Shown here: positions 35,093 to 44,463 of the stretch, piece by piece
Numbering within the stretch: the first letter of the stretch is position 1
How the letters are laid out: each line of letters opens with the position of its first letter
DNA from: Jatrophihabitans cynanchi
GTDB lineage: Bacteria; Actinomycetota; Actinomycetes; Mycobacteriales; Jatrophihabitantaceae
Reading direction: 5' to 3'
Length of the DNA stretch: 64,000 nt
Assembly: GCF_027247405.1 (NCBI RefSeq)
Contig: NZ_CP097463.1
Span: forward strand, 4,154,001 to 4,218,000
Made by a program: the position numbers and the translations under genes
Notes under the pieces: generated by a model
What the model saw: only the letters and a program-made list of their open reading frames with translations
Databases searched by the model: none
What the model was told of the DNA's origin: nothing

Positions 35093-35707
35093 GTGACGAC
35101 GGTCGGGGTTCTTGCGCTTCAGGGGGATGTGCGTGAGCACGTCGCGGTTCTGACGGCCTGTGGCGTGGACGCCGGCCCGGTACGCCGGCCGGGCGAGCTG
35201 GCGGCGGTAGACGGGCTGGTGCTGCCGGGCGGCGAGTCCACCACGATCGTCCGGCTGGCGCGCAGCTTCGGGCTGCTCGACCTGCTGCGCGACCGGATCA
35301 AGGACGGCCTGCCGGTGTACGGTTCGTGCGCCGGCATGATCCTGCTCGCCGACCGGGTCGACGACGGCGGGTCCCCGCTCGAGGAGACGTTCGGCGGTAT
35401 CGACATGGCGGTGCGCCGTAACGCGTTCGGCCGCCAGGTGGACTCCTTCGAGCAGGACGTCGACATGCTCGGGCTGCCGGGCGGCCCGGTGCACGCGGTC
35501 TTCATCCGAGCGCCCTGGGTGCAGGACATCGGCCCGGATGTCACCGCCCTCGGCCGGGTGAGCAGCACGGCACCGAACGGGGCCGCCGGTAGGATCGTCG
35601 CGGTCCGTCAGGGCAACCTGCTGGCCACGTCGTTCCATCCGGAGCTGACGGCCGACGGACGCATCCACGCGTACTTCTGCGACATGGTGAGGAACACGGC
35701 AGCATGA
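35093..35707 (+). CDS. pdxT: PdxT, glutaminase subunit of PLP synthase
   Basis: A 204-residue amidotransferase supplying ammonia to Pdx[20 protein letters not shown], the catalytic Cys in YGSCAGMIL, and the His/Glu of [10 protein letters not shown] are present. GTG start; the nearby ATG at 35088 is out of frame. The stop overlaps the YebC start (ATGA), coupling the two. Confidence 0.95.
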   Translation: MTTVGVLALQGDVREHVAVLTACGVDAGPVRRPGELAAVDGLVLPGGESTTIVRLARSFGLLDLLRDRIKDGLPVYGSCAGMILLADRVDDGGSPLEETFGGIDMAVRRNAFGRQVDSFEQDVDMLGLPGGPVHAVFIRAPWVQDIGPDVTALGRVSSTAPNGAAGRIVAVRQGNLLATSFHPELTADGRIHAYFCDMVRNTAA

Positions 35708-36459
35708 GTGGCCACTCCAAGTGGGCGACGACCAAGCACAAGAAGGCCGTCATCGACGCCAAGCGGGGCAAGCTCTTCGCGAAACTGATCAAGAACATCG
35801 AGGTGGCCGCGCGTACCGGCGGCGGCGACCCGGACGGCAATCCGACGCTCTACGACGCCATCCAGAAGGCGCGCAAGACCTCCGTCCCGCTGGACAACAT
35901 CGAGCGGGCGGTCAAGCGCGGCTCCGGTGCGGAGGCGGGTGGCTCGGACTGGCAGACGATCATGTACGAGGGGTACGGGCCGAACGGCGTGGCCGTCCTC
36001 ATCGAGTGCCTCACCGACAACCGAAACCGGGCCGCGATGGAGGTCCGCACGGCGATGACCCGCAACGGCGGCTCGATGGCGGACCCGGGCTCGGTCGCCT
36101 ACCTGTTCAACCGCAAGGGCGTCGTCATCGTCGCGGCCGACGGGCGCACCGAGGACGACGTCCTCGGCGCGGTGCTGGACGCCGGCGCCGAGGAGGTCAA
36201 CGACCTGGGCGACGCGTTCGAGGTGATCAGCGAGGCCACCGACCTGGTCGGGGTGCGCACCGCGCTGCAGGACGCCGGTATCGACTACGAGTCCGCCGAG
36301 ATGTCCTTCCTGCCCAGCGTGCAGGTGCCGCTGGAGGAGGACGGGGCGCGCAAGGTGCTCAAGCTGGTGGACGCGCTCGAGGACCTGGACGACGTGCAGA
36401 ACGTGTTCGCCAACTTCGACGTGTCCGACGAGGTCATGGCGGCTGTCGAAGGCGAGTAG
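35704..36459 (+). CDS. YebC/PmpR-family protein
   Basis: A 251-residue protein with the family start [37 protein letters not shown], then [28 protein letters not shown] and [22 protein letters not shown]. Members act as transcription regulators or help ribosomes through proline runs. In many actinobacteria it lies upstream of ruvC, as here, though three other genes intervene. Confidence 0.95.
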   Translation: MSGHSKWATTKHKKAVIDAKRGKLFAKLIKNIEVAARTGGGDPDGNPTLYDAIQKARKTSVPLDNIERAVKRGSGAEAGGSDWQTIMYEGYGPNGVAVLIECLTDNRNRAAMEVRTAMTRNGGSMADPGSVAYLFNRKGVVIVAADGRTEDDVLGAVLDAGAEEVNDLGDAFEVISEATDLVGVRTALQDAGIDYESAEMSFLPSVQVPLEEDGARKVLKLVDALEDLDDVQNVFANFDVSDEVMAAVEGE

Positions 36460-36470
36460 CTCGCGCCGCG

Positions 36471-37283
36471 TCAGAGGCCGTTCTTCTGGCGCCAGAAGCG
36501 GAACAGCTCGTGGCCGAGGGGCCACAGGCGAGCGCCGAAGACGTCCGGTCCGAACAGGTCGTAGATCCAGTTGACCAGGTCGAAGAACTTCTCGCGTACC
36601 GAGTCGACCTGCAGCAGCACGATGACGCCGATCATGCCCCAAGGCTTGACCCTGTCGGCGATGTGCCGGGTGTTCGCGTCCTGGTACGGCTCGATGATCG
36701 CGTAGCCGTCCAGGCCGGGGATGGGCAGCAGGTTCAGCACCGCGGCAGTGAGTTGCAGGAAGCCGAGGAAGGCCAGCGCCGACCAGAAGCGAAGGTGCGT
36801 CAAGTCGTCGGCGTTCGCCTTGGCCAGCGCCAGTACCGCGATGCCGATGACGGCGTTCGACGCCGGACCGGCCGCGGCAGCGAGGCTCTGCATCGCCTTG
36901 CTGCGAAAGCGGTCCGGGTGCAGGTAAACCGCGCCGCCGGGGAGCCCGATGCCGCCCTGCACGATGAACAGCAGCGGGATCACGAACGAGAGCACCGGGT
37001 GGCTGTACTTGAGCGGGTTGAGCGTCAGGTAGCCGGCCGCCTCGACGTCGCGGTCGCCGGCCCGGAACGCGACGTACGCGTGCCCGAACTCGTGCAGGCA
37101 GAGCGTGACAACCCACGCGGCCACGACGAACAGGAAGACCCCGAAGTCGCCGCCCTGCGAGTCCTTGTTCTCGGTCGCCCAGCTGATCCAACCGCCGATC
37201 ACGGTAAGTGCCACGAAGGCGAGGAAGATCGGGTGCGGGCGCACCGCTCGGGAACGGCGCTTGCTCAGATCGAAGACGGCCAC
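36471..37283 (-). CDS. Site-2-protease-like M50 membrane metalloprotease
   Basis: A 270-residue protein of about six helices. Zinc ligands are in LHEFGH (His64, Glu65, His68) and the third-ligand region is NLLPIPGLDGY; AGPASNAVIG is the family's GPxxN motif. It lacks a PDZ domain, so it belongs to the small M50B-type group whose substrates are unknown. The GTG at 37283 follows a minus-strand TACCGT by 7 nt. Confidence 0.88.
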   Translation of the reverse strand: MAVFDLSKRRSRAVRPHPIFLAFVALTVIGGWISWATENKDSQGGDFGVFLFVVAAWVVTLCLHEFGHAYVAFRAGDRDVEAAGYLTLNPLKYSHPVLSFVIPLLFIVQGGIGLPGGAVYLHPDRFRSKAMQSLAAAAGPASNAVIGIAVLALAKANADDLTHLRFWSALAFLGFLQLTAAVLNLLPIPGLDGYAIIEPYQDANTRHIADRVKPWGMIGVIVLLQVDSVREKFFDLVNWIYDLFGPDVFGARLWPLGHELFRFWRQKNGL

Positions 37284-37290
37284 GGCACAG

Positions 37291-37296
37291 ACGGTA
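37291..37296 (-). promoter_or_regulatory. -10 box (TACCGT) for the M50 protease, leaderless
   Basis: On the minus strand TACCGT ends 7 nt before the GTG at 37283. Confidence 0.45.
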
Positions 37297-37354
37297 CGGG
37301 AGGGCGAGTGTCCACAGCCGCAGCTGACTTGATGCGCCGGGGGCTCGTGGACCC

Positions 37355-37360
37355 TATGCT
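37355..37360 (+). promoter_or_regulatory. -10 box (TATGCT), leaderless
   Basis: TATGCT ends 7 nt before the GTG at 37368. The ATG inside it (37356) is in frame but would put the start codon within the box. Confidence 0.45.
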
Positions 37361-37367
37361 GCCGGGT

Positions 37368-38030
37368 GTGCGTGCGCGTTTCGCCCCTTTGGTGCTGTTG
37401 GTGGTGATGGCGCTTGCGGCGTGTGACGGAAGTGGTTCGGGGGGTGATCCGTCCTCGCCGGTTCGGACGTCGCCGGCGGGTTCGGTGTCGGGTTCGGTGC
37501 CGCCGGTGACTGTCAGTCATTCGGGTCCGCCGCGGCCGGCCGGGCCGACGGTGCCTGCCGATGTGCCGACGACCGGTCCGAATCTGCGCGAGCCCGGGGA
37601 GAGGCCGCCGGTGATGCCGCTGGAGGCGACGCAGCACACCCAGGACGGTGCGGTCGCGTTCGCGAAGTTCTTCATCCAGACCATCGACTGGGCGTATGCC
37701 ACGACGAGCACGACGTACATGCGGCACTACTTCCAGCCGGGTTGCGTGACGTGCAAGAGCATCCAGGCAGGTATCGACGACGCCGCAGCGAAGCACCGCC
37801 ACTTCCAGGGTGATCGATTCAGCATCGGTGCGGCGCGCGATGTTGCTGCCGATGCGACATATGGCGCCGAGATCAGCCTGCTCCTGCCGGTCGCGGTCAC
37901 GACTGTTGCTGTGATCGACGCGAGCGGTCAGTTTGTGAGTGGCGAGCCGGCGTTGCATCTCAAGGAGCGTGTTTGGCTGGCGTGGATCGATGGCGCATGG
38001 TGGGTCGTTGCATTCGGTCCCGAGCAATGA
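37368..38030 (+). CDS. Lipoprotein with CxxC motif, possibly DUF6318-like
   Basis: About 220 residues. The signal peptide (LVLLVVMALAAC) ends in a lipobox at about Cys18, then a Ser/Pro/Gly linker of about 55 residues and a folded domain with VAFAKFFIQTIDWAYATTS, HYFQPGCVTCKSIQAG and WLAWIDGAWWVVAFG. It resembles DUF6318-type actinobacterial lipoproteins, but I am not certain. Codons often end in T or G, unlike the C-rich neighbours. The stop overlaps the next ATG. Confidence 0.7.
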   Translation: MRARFAPLVLLVVMALAACDGSGSGGDPSSPVRTSPAGSVSGSVPPVTVSHSGPPRPAGPTVPADVPTTGPNLREPGERPPVMPLEATQHTQDGAVAFAKFFIQTIDWAYATTSTTYMRHYFQPGCVTCKSIQAGIDDAAAKHRHFQGDRFSIGAARDVAADATYGAEISLLLPVAVTTVAVIDASGQFVSGEPALHLKERVWLAWIDGAWWVVAFGPEQ

Positions 38031-38947
38031 CGCGTCGTGCGCGCTGCTTGGCCGCTTGGTCGGCGGCAGTCGCGGTGTGCATTGCTGTGTTCCACGCTTC
38101 GGCCGAAGCCGCACCGAAGCCGAGCCCGATCTACTGCACGGTGGATGAGGGTAACGGTGCCTTCGGCGGCGTGCAGGGGATCTTGGTGGACGGCAAGTGC
38201 GTGCCGGTCGGGTCGGGAGGTTCGGGGGGTTCGCAGTCCGAGTACCGGTTGGTGGCGTGTACGGCTGATGGTCGGGCGTTCTTGAACGGGGCGCTGGTGG
38301 GGTCCTGTGGTGACAGTGTTCCGGGCTGCAAGTTGCTGTTGGAGGGTGGGCAGAGCGGGCGGCCGTTCATCTACGCGTACTTGTATCAGAGCCGCAAGCC
38401 CGGTCAAAGTTGGCAGAACGAGAGTTTCTGGTGTCCGCAGACGCAGGTGCCGGTGGTGGTGCCGGATGCGGCGACGATCCGGGATCGGGCGATCCGGTTG
38501 TTGCCTGCGGTGGGGATCGGGCTGGCCGGTCCGTCGCCGACGACGTTGGTGAACATTCAGACGTTGTTGTGGGCGCGGACCGGTACGGCTCGGAGCTTGG
38601 GTCAGGTGATGGTGGTGGGTCAGCCGGTGTGGTTGAAGATCGTGTTCGATCATGCGGCGTGGGATTTCGGTGACGGGGTCCGGGCGTCCAGTGCTGTTCC
38701 GGGTAAGGCGTATGACGATGTGGGGGATCGGTGTGCGCAGGTGTTGTGTCCGGACTATTACGGGCACGTGTACCGCAGTGCGGGGCCGGTGCGGATCACG
38801 CTGGTGGTGTCGTGGACCGCGTCGTATTCCCTGGACGGCACGCATTTCCAGCAGTTGGCCGGTGGTCCGATCACCGGCCCGGCCGCCTCGACCGCGCTGA
38901 CGGTGCGGCAGGCGCGGGCGGTGTTGGTGCCGAACCCGGGCGACTGA
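38027..38947 (+). CDS. Secreted protein with PKD-like domain
   Basis: About 306 residues with a signal peptide (about 1-28, ending SAEA-A). Eight or so Cys suggest disulfides. HAAWDFGDGVR and later YGHVYRSAGPVRITLVVSWTASYSLDG are the WDFGDG and vertical-strand motifs of PKD domains. It overlaps the lipoprotein gene by 4 nt, so the pair probably works together at the cell surface. Codon use is T/G-rich at third positions, hinting at transfer. No enzymatic motif is seen. Confidence 0.75.
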   Translation: MTRRARCLAAWSAAVAVCIAVFHASAEAAPKPSPIYCTVDEGNGAFGGVQGILVDGKCVPVGSGGSGGSQSEYRLVACTADGRAFLNGALVGSCGDSVPGCKLLLEGGQSGRPFIYAYLYQSRKPGQSWQNESFWCPQTQVPVVVPDAATIRDRAIRLLPAVGIGLAGPSPTTLVNIQTLLWARTGTARSLGQVMVVGQPVWLKIVFDHAAWDFGDGVRASSAVPGKAYDDVGDRCAQVLCPDYYGHVYRSAGPVRITLVVSWTASYSLDGTHFQQLAGGPITGPAASTALTVRQARAVLVPNPGD

Positions 38948-39032
38948 GCTCCGGCGGCGGCCGAAACCCGCTTCCGGCGCCTGGAGACGAGGCCGAACGG
39001 CGTGTCAGCCGCTGCGAGCTGCCCGAAGCTCC

Positions 39033-39038
39033 TACGAT
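39033..39038 (+). promoter_or_regulatory. -10 box (TACGAT) of the ruvC operon
   Basis: TACGAT lies 2 nt upstream of the LexA box, so transcription would start inside the box and LexA binding would block it. The predicted leader is about 43 nt. Confidence 0.5.
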
Positions 39039-39040
39039 GA

Positions 39041-39056
39041 TCGAACGACCGTTCGA
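39041..39056. promoter_or_regulatory. LexA (SOS) box upstream of ruvC, perfect palindrome
   Basis: TCGAACGACCGTTCGA matches the actinobacterial SOS consensus TCGAAC-N4-GTTCGA at every defined base. It is 32 nt before the ruvC start. Confidence 0.85.
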
Positions 39057-39087
39057 CTGAGCAGGGACTGACCAGAAGGAGCCAACG

Positions 39088-39684
39088 GTGCGGGTGCTCG
39101 GAGTCGATCCCGGCATGACCCGCTGCGGCGTCGGCGTGGTGGAGGGTGCCCCGGGCCGCCCGCTGCGGCTGATCCACGTCGAGGTGGTGCGTACCGCGGC
39201 CGACGCCGAGATCGGCGAGCGCCTGCTCGCGCAGGCCGACGCGCTGGCCGCGGCCATCGCCCAGCACGCCCCCGACGTCGTGGCCGTCGAGCGGGTGTTC
39301 AGCCAGCACAACGTCCGCACGGCGATGGGCACCGCGCAGGTGGCCGGATTGGCGATCGTCGCCGCGACCCGCGCCGGCATCCCGGTCGCGCTGCACACCC
39401 CCACCGAGGTCAAGGCGGCGGTGACCGGCTCCGGCACCGCCGACAAGGCCCAGGTCGGCGCCATGGTTACCCGCCTGCTCAAGCTCGCCGACACGCCGCG
39501 CCCCGCCGACGCCGCCGACGCCCTGGCGCTGGCGATCTGCCAGGTGTGGCGGGGGTCGGCACAGACCCGGCTGGCGGCCGCGGTCGCGGCCTCGGCGGCG
39601 ACGTCGACAGGGACGGCGGCGGGGGCGGCGACAGGGACGTCGGCGGGGATGTCGGCGGGGACGTCGGCAAGGATGAGGACGTGA
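39088..39684 (+). CDS. ruvC: RuvC, Holliday junction resolvase
   Basis: A 198-residue nuclease of the RNase H fold. Catalytic acids lie in [16 protein letters not shown] (Asp7), VAVERVF, and [19 protein letters not shown] precedes the GTG. After residue 155 there is a low-complexity Ala/Thr/Gly/Ser tail (about 40 residues, from repeating GGGACGTCGGCG-like DNA) absent from most RuvC proteins. The stop overlaps the TPR gene by 4 nt. Confidence 0.96.
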   Translation: MRVLGVDPGMTRCGVGVVEGAPGRPLRLIHVEVVRTAADAEIGERLLAQADALAAAIAQHAPDVVAVERVFSQHNVRTAMGTAQVAGLAIVAATRAGIPVALHTPTEVKAAVTGSGTADKAQVGAMVTRLLKLADTPRPADAADALALAICQVWRGSAQTRLAAAVAASAATSTGTAAGAATGTSAGMSAGTSARMRT

Positions 39685-40244
39685 GCGAGCCGATCGAGCC
39701 GGACCTCGACCCGGACACGCTGCGCGAGGTGTACCCCGACCCGGACGCCGTCCGGGCCCGGATCGACGAGCTGCGGGCCGAGGTGCGGACCGCGGCGGAC
39801 GAGACCGGCGAACTGCTCGCCCGCGGCGAGATGGTCGCGCTGCTGCGTGGCCTGGGCGACCTCGACGACGCGCTGGCCGAGGGCAAGCGCGCGGCCGACC
39901 GCGCCGAGATGGTCGGCACCCGTCCGCAACAGCACCTGGCCCGGCTCCGGCTGGCGACCGTGCACCAGCGGCGCGGCGAGTTCGCCGAATCGAACCTGAT
40001 CTTCACCGAACTGCTCAACGCGAGCACCCAGTTCGGCCCGGTCATCGAGGCGTTCACGCAGCAGTACGCCGGGACGAACTCCTACGACCAGGGGCACTTC
40101 GCCGACGCGCGCGAGCACTTCGCGCGTGCCCTGGCGATCCGCGAGCAGTACGAACTGCCGCAGGACCAGCTCGCCGGCTCGCGGCTGGCCCTCGCCGCCG
40201 CGGAGCGGCGCCTGCGACCCGACGGAGAGGACGGTACGGCGTGA
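39681..40244 (+). CDS. TPR-like helical protein between ruvC and ruvA
   Basis: A 187-residue, charged, helical protein. Segments such as [53 protein letters not shown] and [24 protein letters not shown] have tetratricopeptide spacing. Function unknown. GTGA overlaps at both ends place it firmly in the ruv operon, so it is also under LexA control. Confidence 0.75.
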   Translation: MSEPIEPDLDPDTLREVYPDPDAVRARIDELRAEVRTAADETGELLARGEMVALLRGLGDLDDALAEGKRAADRAEMVGTRPQQHLARLRLATVHQRRGEFAESNLIFTELLNASTQFGPVIEAFTQQYAGTNSYDQGHFADAREHFARALAIREQYELPQDQLAGSRLALAAAERRLRPDGEDGTA

Positions 40245-40849
40245 TCGCAAGCGTGCGGGGGACGGTGGCGGCGCTCGGCCCGGACGGCGCAGTGGTCGAG
40301 GTGGGCGGCATCGGGCTGTCCGTGTCGTGCTCGCCCGGCACCCTGGCCCGGCTGCGGGTGGGGGAGCCGGCCCGGCTGGCCACCAGCCTGGTCGTGCGTG
40401 AGGATTCGCTGACCCTCTACGGTTTTGCCGACGACGACGAGCGGGCCACCTTCGAACTGCTGCAGACCGCGAACGGGGTCGGCCCCAAGCTGGCGCAGAC
40501 GATGCTGGCAGTGCACCCGCCGCGCGAGCTGCGCCGGGCCATCGCGACCAGCGACTTCGCCAGCCTGGTCAAGGTGCCCGGCATCGGCCGCAAGGGCGCC
40601 GAACGCATCGTGATCGAGCTGCGCGACCGGATCGGCGCGATCGATCAGAGCCCGTCCGAACTCGGCGGCGTCGCCGCGATCGCCCCCTGGCGGGACCAGC
40701 TCACGCACGCGCTGGCAGGTCTGGGCTTCTCCGGCAAGGAGGCCGGTGACGCGATCGACGTCGTCACCGCCGACCTGCCCGAGGGCGAGCCGCCGGACGT
40801 ATCGGCCCTGCTGCGCCGCTCCATCCAGCTGCTGGGCCGCACCCGGTGA
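40241..40849 (+). CDS. ruvA: RuvA, Holliday junction branch migration subunit
   Basis: A 202-residue protein: N-terminal OB fold ([25 protein letters not shown]), two helix-hairpin-helix units ([13 protein letters not shown] and [19 protein letters not shown]), and the C-terminal domain that contacts RuvB ([20 protein letters not shown]). It binds four-way junctions as a tetramer and loads RuvB. It overlaps the genes on both sides by 4 nt. Confidence 0.96.
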   Translation: MIASVRGTVAALGPDGAVVEVGGIGLSVSCSPGTLARLRVGEPARLATSLVVREDSLTLYGFADDDERATFELLQTANGVGPKLAQTMLAVHPPRELRRAIATSDFASLVKVPGIGRKGAERIVIELRDRIGAIDQSPSELGGVAAIAPWRDQLTHALAGLGFSGKEAGDAIDVVTADLPEGEPPDVSALLRRSIQLLGRTR

Positions 40850-41880
40850 CCGAGCCCGAGGAGCTGGTGTCGGCGCTGCCCGCGCTGGACGAGCGCGAGG
40901 TGGAGGCGAGCCTGCGCCCCAAGGCACTGGGCGAGTTCGTCGGCCAGCCCAAGGTGCGCGAACAGCTGCAGCTCGTGCTCGAGAGCGCGCTGCGGCGCAA
41001 CCGGCCGCCGGATCACGTGCTGCTGTCCGGGCCACCCGGCCTGGGCAAGACCAGCCTGGCGATGATCATCGCGGCCGAACTCGGTACGCCGATCCGGGTC
41101 ACCAGCGGCCCCGCGATCGAGCGGGCGGGTGACCTGGCCGCGCTGCTCACCAGCCTCACCGAGGGCGAGGTGCTGTTCATCGACGAGATCCACCGCATCG
41201 CCCGGCCGGCCGAGGAGCTGCTGTACATGGCGATGGAGGACTTCCGGGTCGACGTGATCGTCGGCAAGGGTCCCGGCGCCACCGCGATCCCGCTGGAGCT
41301 GGCCCCGTTCACGCTGGTCGGGGCCACCACCCGGGCCGGCCTGCTGACCGGGCCGCTGCGCGACCGGTTCGGCTTCACCGGGCACATGGACTTCTACGAC
41401 GAGGGCGAGCTCGAGCAGGTACTCGCCCGGTCCGCCGACCTGCTCGACATCGCGCTGCGCCCGGACGGCGGCGCCGAGATCGCCGGACGCTCGCGTGGCA
41501 CGCCGCGCATCGCGAACCGGCTGCTGCGCCGCGTCCGCGACTACGCCGAGGTACGCGCTGACGGGATCGTGACCGCGGACATCGCGCACGCCGCGCTGGC
41601 CGTCTACGACGTCGACCAGCTCGGCCTGGACCGGCTCGATCGCGCCGTGCTGGACGCCCTGGTGCGCCGCTTCGGCGGGGGACCGGTGGGTGTCAGCACG
41701 ATCGCGGTAGCCGTCGGCGAGGAGATCGCCACCGTCGAGGAGGTCGCCGAACCGTTCCTGGTCCGGGCCGGACTGCTGGCGCGCACGCCCCGCGGCCGGG
41801 TGGCCACGCCCGCCGCGTGGGCGCACCTGGGGCTGACGCCGCCCACTGCTGGCGGCGGGCCGACCCTGTTCGACGCGTAA
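40846..41880 (+). CDS. ruvB: RuvB, Holliday junction branch migration ATPase
   Basis: A 344-residue AAA+ motor. [12 protein letters not shown], Walker [10 protein letters not shown] (62-70), Walker [10 protein letters not shown], sensor 1 [10 protein letters not shown], arginine finger GPLRDRFG, and the winged-helix C-terminus ([31 protein letters not shown]). Last gene of the ruv operon; yajC follows after 9 nt with its own -10 box over the ruvB stop. Confidence 0.97.
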   Translation: MTEPEELVSALPALDEREVEASLRPKALGEFVGQPKVREQLQLVLESALRRNRPPDHVLLSGPPGLGKTSLAMIIAAELGTPIRVTSGPAIERAGDLAALLTSLTEGEVLFIDEIHRIARPAEELLYMAMEDFRVDVIVGKGPGATAIPLELAPFTLVGATTRAGLLTGPLRDRFGFTGHMDFYDEGELEQVLARSADLLDIALRPDGGAEIAGRSRGTPRIANRLLRRVRDYAEVRADGIVTADIAHAALAVYDVDQLGLDRLDRAVLDALVRRFGGGPVGVSTIAVAVGEEIATVEEVAEPFLVRAGLLARTPRGRVATPAAWAHLGLTPPTAGGGPTLFDA

Positions 41881-41883
41881 GGT
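41878..41883 (+). promoter_or_regulatory. -10 box (TAAGGT) for yajC, leaderless
   Basis: TAAGGT begins with the ruvB stop codon and ends 6 nt before the yajC GTG at 41890. Confidence 0.4.
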
Positions 41884-41889
41884 CGGGGC

Positions 41890-42234
41890 GTGTATTGGCC
41901 CTATCTTGTCGTGCTCGTGCTGTTGTTCGGGCTGCTCATGCTCAGCATGCGAAACCGCCGCCGGCAGGCCGCCGCGGAGCTGGTGCGCGCCGAACAGATC
42001 ACGTTCGGGACCGAGGTGATGACCACGTCCGGCCTGTACGGCACGGTGGTCGCGAAGAACGACGACGGCACGGTCCAGCTCGCGATCGCCCCCGGGGTGC
42101 AGGTGCGCTGGGCGCTCGCCGCCCTGCGCGACGCCTCGTCCCTGCCGCAGCAGTACCGCCAGGGCATCGGCGGCGCGGACGCGGACGGCACAGGTGGCTC
42201 GGACACCGCCGAGGGGCCCGGGCAGAGCACGTGA
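41890..42234 (+). CDS. yajC: YajC, preprotein translocase accessory subunit
   Basis: A 114-residue protein with one N-terminal helix (about 3-20) followed by MRNRRRQ, then the conserved soluble part ITFGTEVMTTSGLYGTVVAKNDDGTVQLAIAPGVQVRWALAALRD. It joins SecDF at the translocon. The C-terminus is Gly/Ala/Asp-rich. Confidence 0.93.
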   Translation: MYWPYLVVLVLLFGLLMLSMRNRRRQAAAELVRAEQITFGTEVMTTSGLYGTVVAKNDDGTVQLAIAPGVQVRWALAALRDASSLPQQYRQGIGGADADGTGGSDTAEGPGQST

Positions 42235-42381
42235 ACCGGCGTCTGCGGCCCGCACGCTGTACCGTGCGACGGGTTGACAGGTGGCGTCGGTCATACTGTC
42301 TGCCGAGCCGTAGCGCGCGAAGCCGCCAGACCGCGCTCGCGTAGCCCTGCCCGCACCACGACGTCGAGGAGAACACCTTCC
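42235..42381. promoter_or_regulatory. 147-nt gap before secD with TTGACA element
   Basis: TTGACA at 42274-42279 is a consensus -35 box, but the nearest A/T hexamers (CATACT 42292, TACTGT 42294) are only 12-14 bp downstream, shorter than the usual 16-18. GAGGAGA just before 42382 is the ribosome site of secD. Confidence 0.35.
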
Positions 42382-44463
42382 GTGGCACCACCTGCCGGAA
42401 CGCTGCGCGTCGGGCGCTACTTCCTCGCGCTGCTCGCGATCGTCGCCGTGCTGTACATGATCGTGTTCTGGCCCGGCGCCCGGCACACCCCCAAGCTCGG
42501 CCTGGACCTCGAGGGCGGCACTCAGGTGATCTTCACCGCGAAGGCCCCGGGCGGAAAGACCCCGTCCAGCTCCTCGATGCAGCAGGCCAAACAGATCATG
42601 GAGGACCGGGTCAACGGCTCCGGCGTCACCGAGGCCACCGTGGTCATCCAGGGATCGGACCAGATCGTCATCTCCATCCCGGGCAGCAACGAAACCGACG
42701 TGTCCAAGCTCGGCGCGGCCGCCGTGCTGAACCTGCGCGGCCTGGTCGCCCCGGCCGTCCCGGTCACCTGCACACCGATCCCCACGACCGGATCGAGCGG
42801 TTCCACCAGCCCGTCCAGTTCGCCGTCGCCGGCCGGCAGTAGCAGCCCGGCGGGCGCCCAGCCGAACCCCACCGACTCCGGAGCCGACGCCGGGCACCGC
42901 GCGCTGAACCCGCGAGCCAACCGGAACGCCCCGACCACGACGCCCGCGACCACCCCGAGCGGTACCCCGAGCGGCACCGCTCCCGCGGCCGCCGCGCCGA
43001 CCTGCTCGGCGACCCCGTTCGCAGCCCTGGAGAAGAGCGGCGTCACGATCCCGACCAGCGAGGCCGCGTACGACAAGCTGCCCAGCGCGCAGCAGTCGGC
43101 GATCTCGGCCGCGTTGGCGGACTTCGACTGCGCGTCCGCACAGAACGAGCCGGACCTCAAGGACAGGTACTTCGTCGCCTGCGACCCCAGCGGTGCCGCC
43201 TTCCTGCTCGGCACGGTGATCGTGCCCGGGCACGAGATCGCCTCCGCGTCCGCCGTCGCCCCGAACGTCTCGAACGGCCAGACCGACTGGACGGTCGCGC
43301 TGGACATGAAGACGTCCGGCCAGGCCGCCTGGGGCAAGTACACCTCCGCGCACAACATCGGCGGCGCAGACTCGGCGGGCGCGAGTCCGACCTCCTGCGG
43401 TACGTCCACCGGAACTCCGTGCGCCGACTTCGTCGGCTTCACCCTCGACGGCGTGGTGATCTCCTCGCCGGTGAACATCAACGCGATCAACGGCGGGCAG
43501 ACCCAGATCCAGGGCAGCTTCACGCCGAGTTCGGCGCGGGATCTGGCCAACAAGCTCAAGTACGGCGCGCTGCCGCTGTCGTTCAAGGCCGACCAGCAGC
43601 AGACGGTGTCCGCCACGCTCGGCACCTCGCAGCTCAAGGCCGGCTTACTGGCCGGCGGCATCGGGCTGATCCTGGTCGTCATCTACTCGCTGCTGTACTA
43701 CCGCGCGCTCGGGCTGGTCACCATCGCCTCGCTGATCGTCTCCGGCATCTTGACGTACGGCTGTCTGGTGCTGCTCGGCACGCAGATCGGGTTCACGCTG
43801 AGCCTGGCCGGCATCGCCGGCTTCATCGTGGCCGTCGGTATCACCGCGGACTCCTTCGTCGTGTTCTTCGAACGGATAAAGGACGAGGTGCACGAGGGCC
43901 GCACCATGCGGGTGGCCATCCCACGTGCCTGGACGCGTGCGCGCCGCACCATCTTGTCCGCGGACACCGTCTCGTTTCTGGCCGCCGCGATCCTGTACTA
44001 CTTCGCCGCCGGTGACGTGAAGGGCTTCGCGTTCACCCTGGGCCTGTCCACCGTGCTCGACCTCGCGGTGGTGTTCTTGTTCACCCACCCGCTCGTCTCG
44101 TGGCTGTCGCGGAAGAAGGCCTTCGGTTCGGCACGGTTCACCGGCCTGAACGCGGTGCGCGAGGGCGGCGTCGCGACCTCGGAGGAGCCGAGCCGCAAGC
44201 CCGCCCGGCGGGCCCCGGAGACGGACAGCCGTGGGAAGGTCGCGATCAGCAAGTCCTCGGTCGCCGTCCTGGACGCCGAAGCCGACGAAGCTCCGGCCGA
44301 GTCGGGTACGGCTACCGCTGACGCCCCGGCCGTGGACGAGACGCAGGCTCCGCCTGCCCCCACGGCGTCCGAGGAGTCCGTGTCGGCCGCCCCCGAGGGC
44401 GGTACCGCCGCCGAACGCGCAGCGGCCCGGCGAGCCCGGCTGCGCGAGAAGGGCGGCAAGTGA
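42382..44463 (+). CDS. secD: SecD, protein export membrane subunit
   Basis: A 693-residue RND-family subunit that pulls proteins out of the Sec channel using the proton gradient. Helix 1 near 12-32, GLDLEGGTQVIF, the P1 head domain, and five C-terminal helices with GILTYGCLVLLGTQIGFTLSLAGIAGFIVAVGITADSFVVFFERIKDE. The periplasmic domain carries a long Ser/Pro/Thr/Ala-rich insertion (about 132-235) and the protein a polar tail of about 120 residues; both make it longer than the roughly 600 residues of E. coli SecD. GTG start with GAGGAGA. Confidence 0.96.
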   Translation: MAPPAGTLRVGRYFLALLAIVAVLYMIVFWPGARHTPKLGLDLEGGTQVIFTAKAPGGKTPSSSSMQQAKQIMEDRVNGSGVTEATVVIQGSDQIVISIPGSNETDVSKLGAAAVLNLRGLVAPAVPVTCTPIPTTGSSGSTSPSSSPSPAGSSSPAGAQPNPTDSGADAGHRALNPRANRNAPTTTPATTPSGTPSGTAPAAAAPTCSATPFAALEKSGVTIPTSEAAYDKLPSAQQSAISAALADFDCASAQNEPDLKDRYFVACDPSGAAFLLGTVIVPGHEIASASAVAPNVSNGQTDWTVALDMKTSGQAAWGKYTSAHNIGGADSAGASPTSCGTSTGTPCADFVGFTLDGVVISSPVNINAINGGQTQIQGSFTPSSARDLANKLKYGALPLSFKADQQQTVSATLGTSQLKAGLLAGGIGLILVVIYSLLYYRALGLVTIASLIVSGILTYGCLVLLGTQIGFTLSLAGIAGFIVAVGITADSFVVFFERIKDEVHEGRTMRVAIPRAWTRARRTILSADTVSFLAAAILYYFAAGDVKGFAFTLGLSTVLDLAVVFLFTHPLVSWLSRKKAFGSARFTGLNAVREGGVATSEEPSRKPARRAPETDSRGKVAISKSSVAVLDAEADEAPAESGTATADAPAVDETQAPPAPTASEESVSAAPEGGTAAERAAARRARLREKGGK

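Noticed and set aside
42274-42299. Strong consensus promoter for secD
   Set aside because: TTGACA is present, but the A/T hexamers downstream are at 12-14 bp, too close for a usual sigma-A promoter; kept only as a weak regulatory note.
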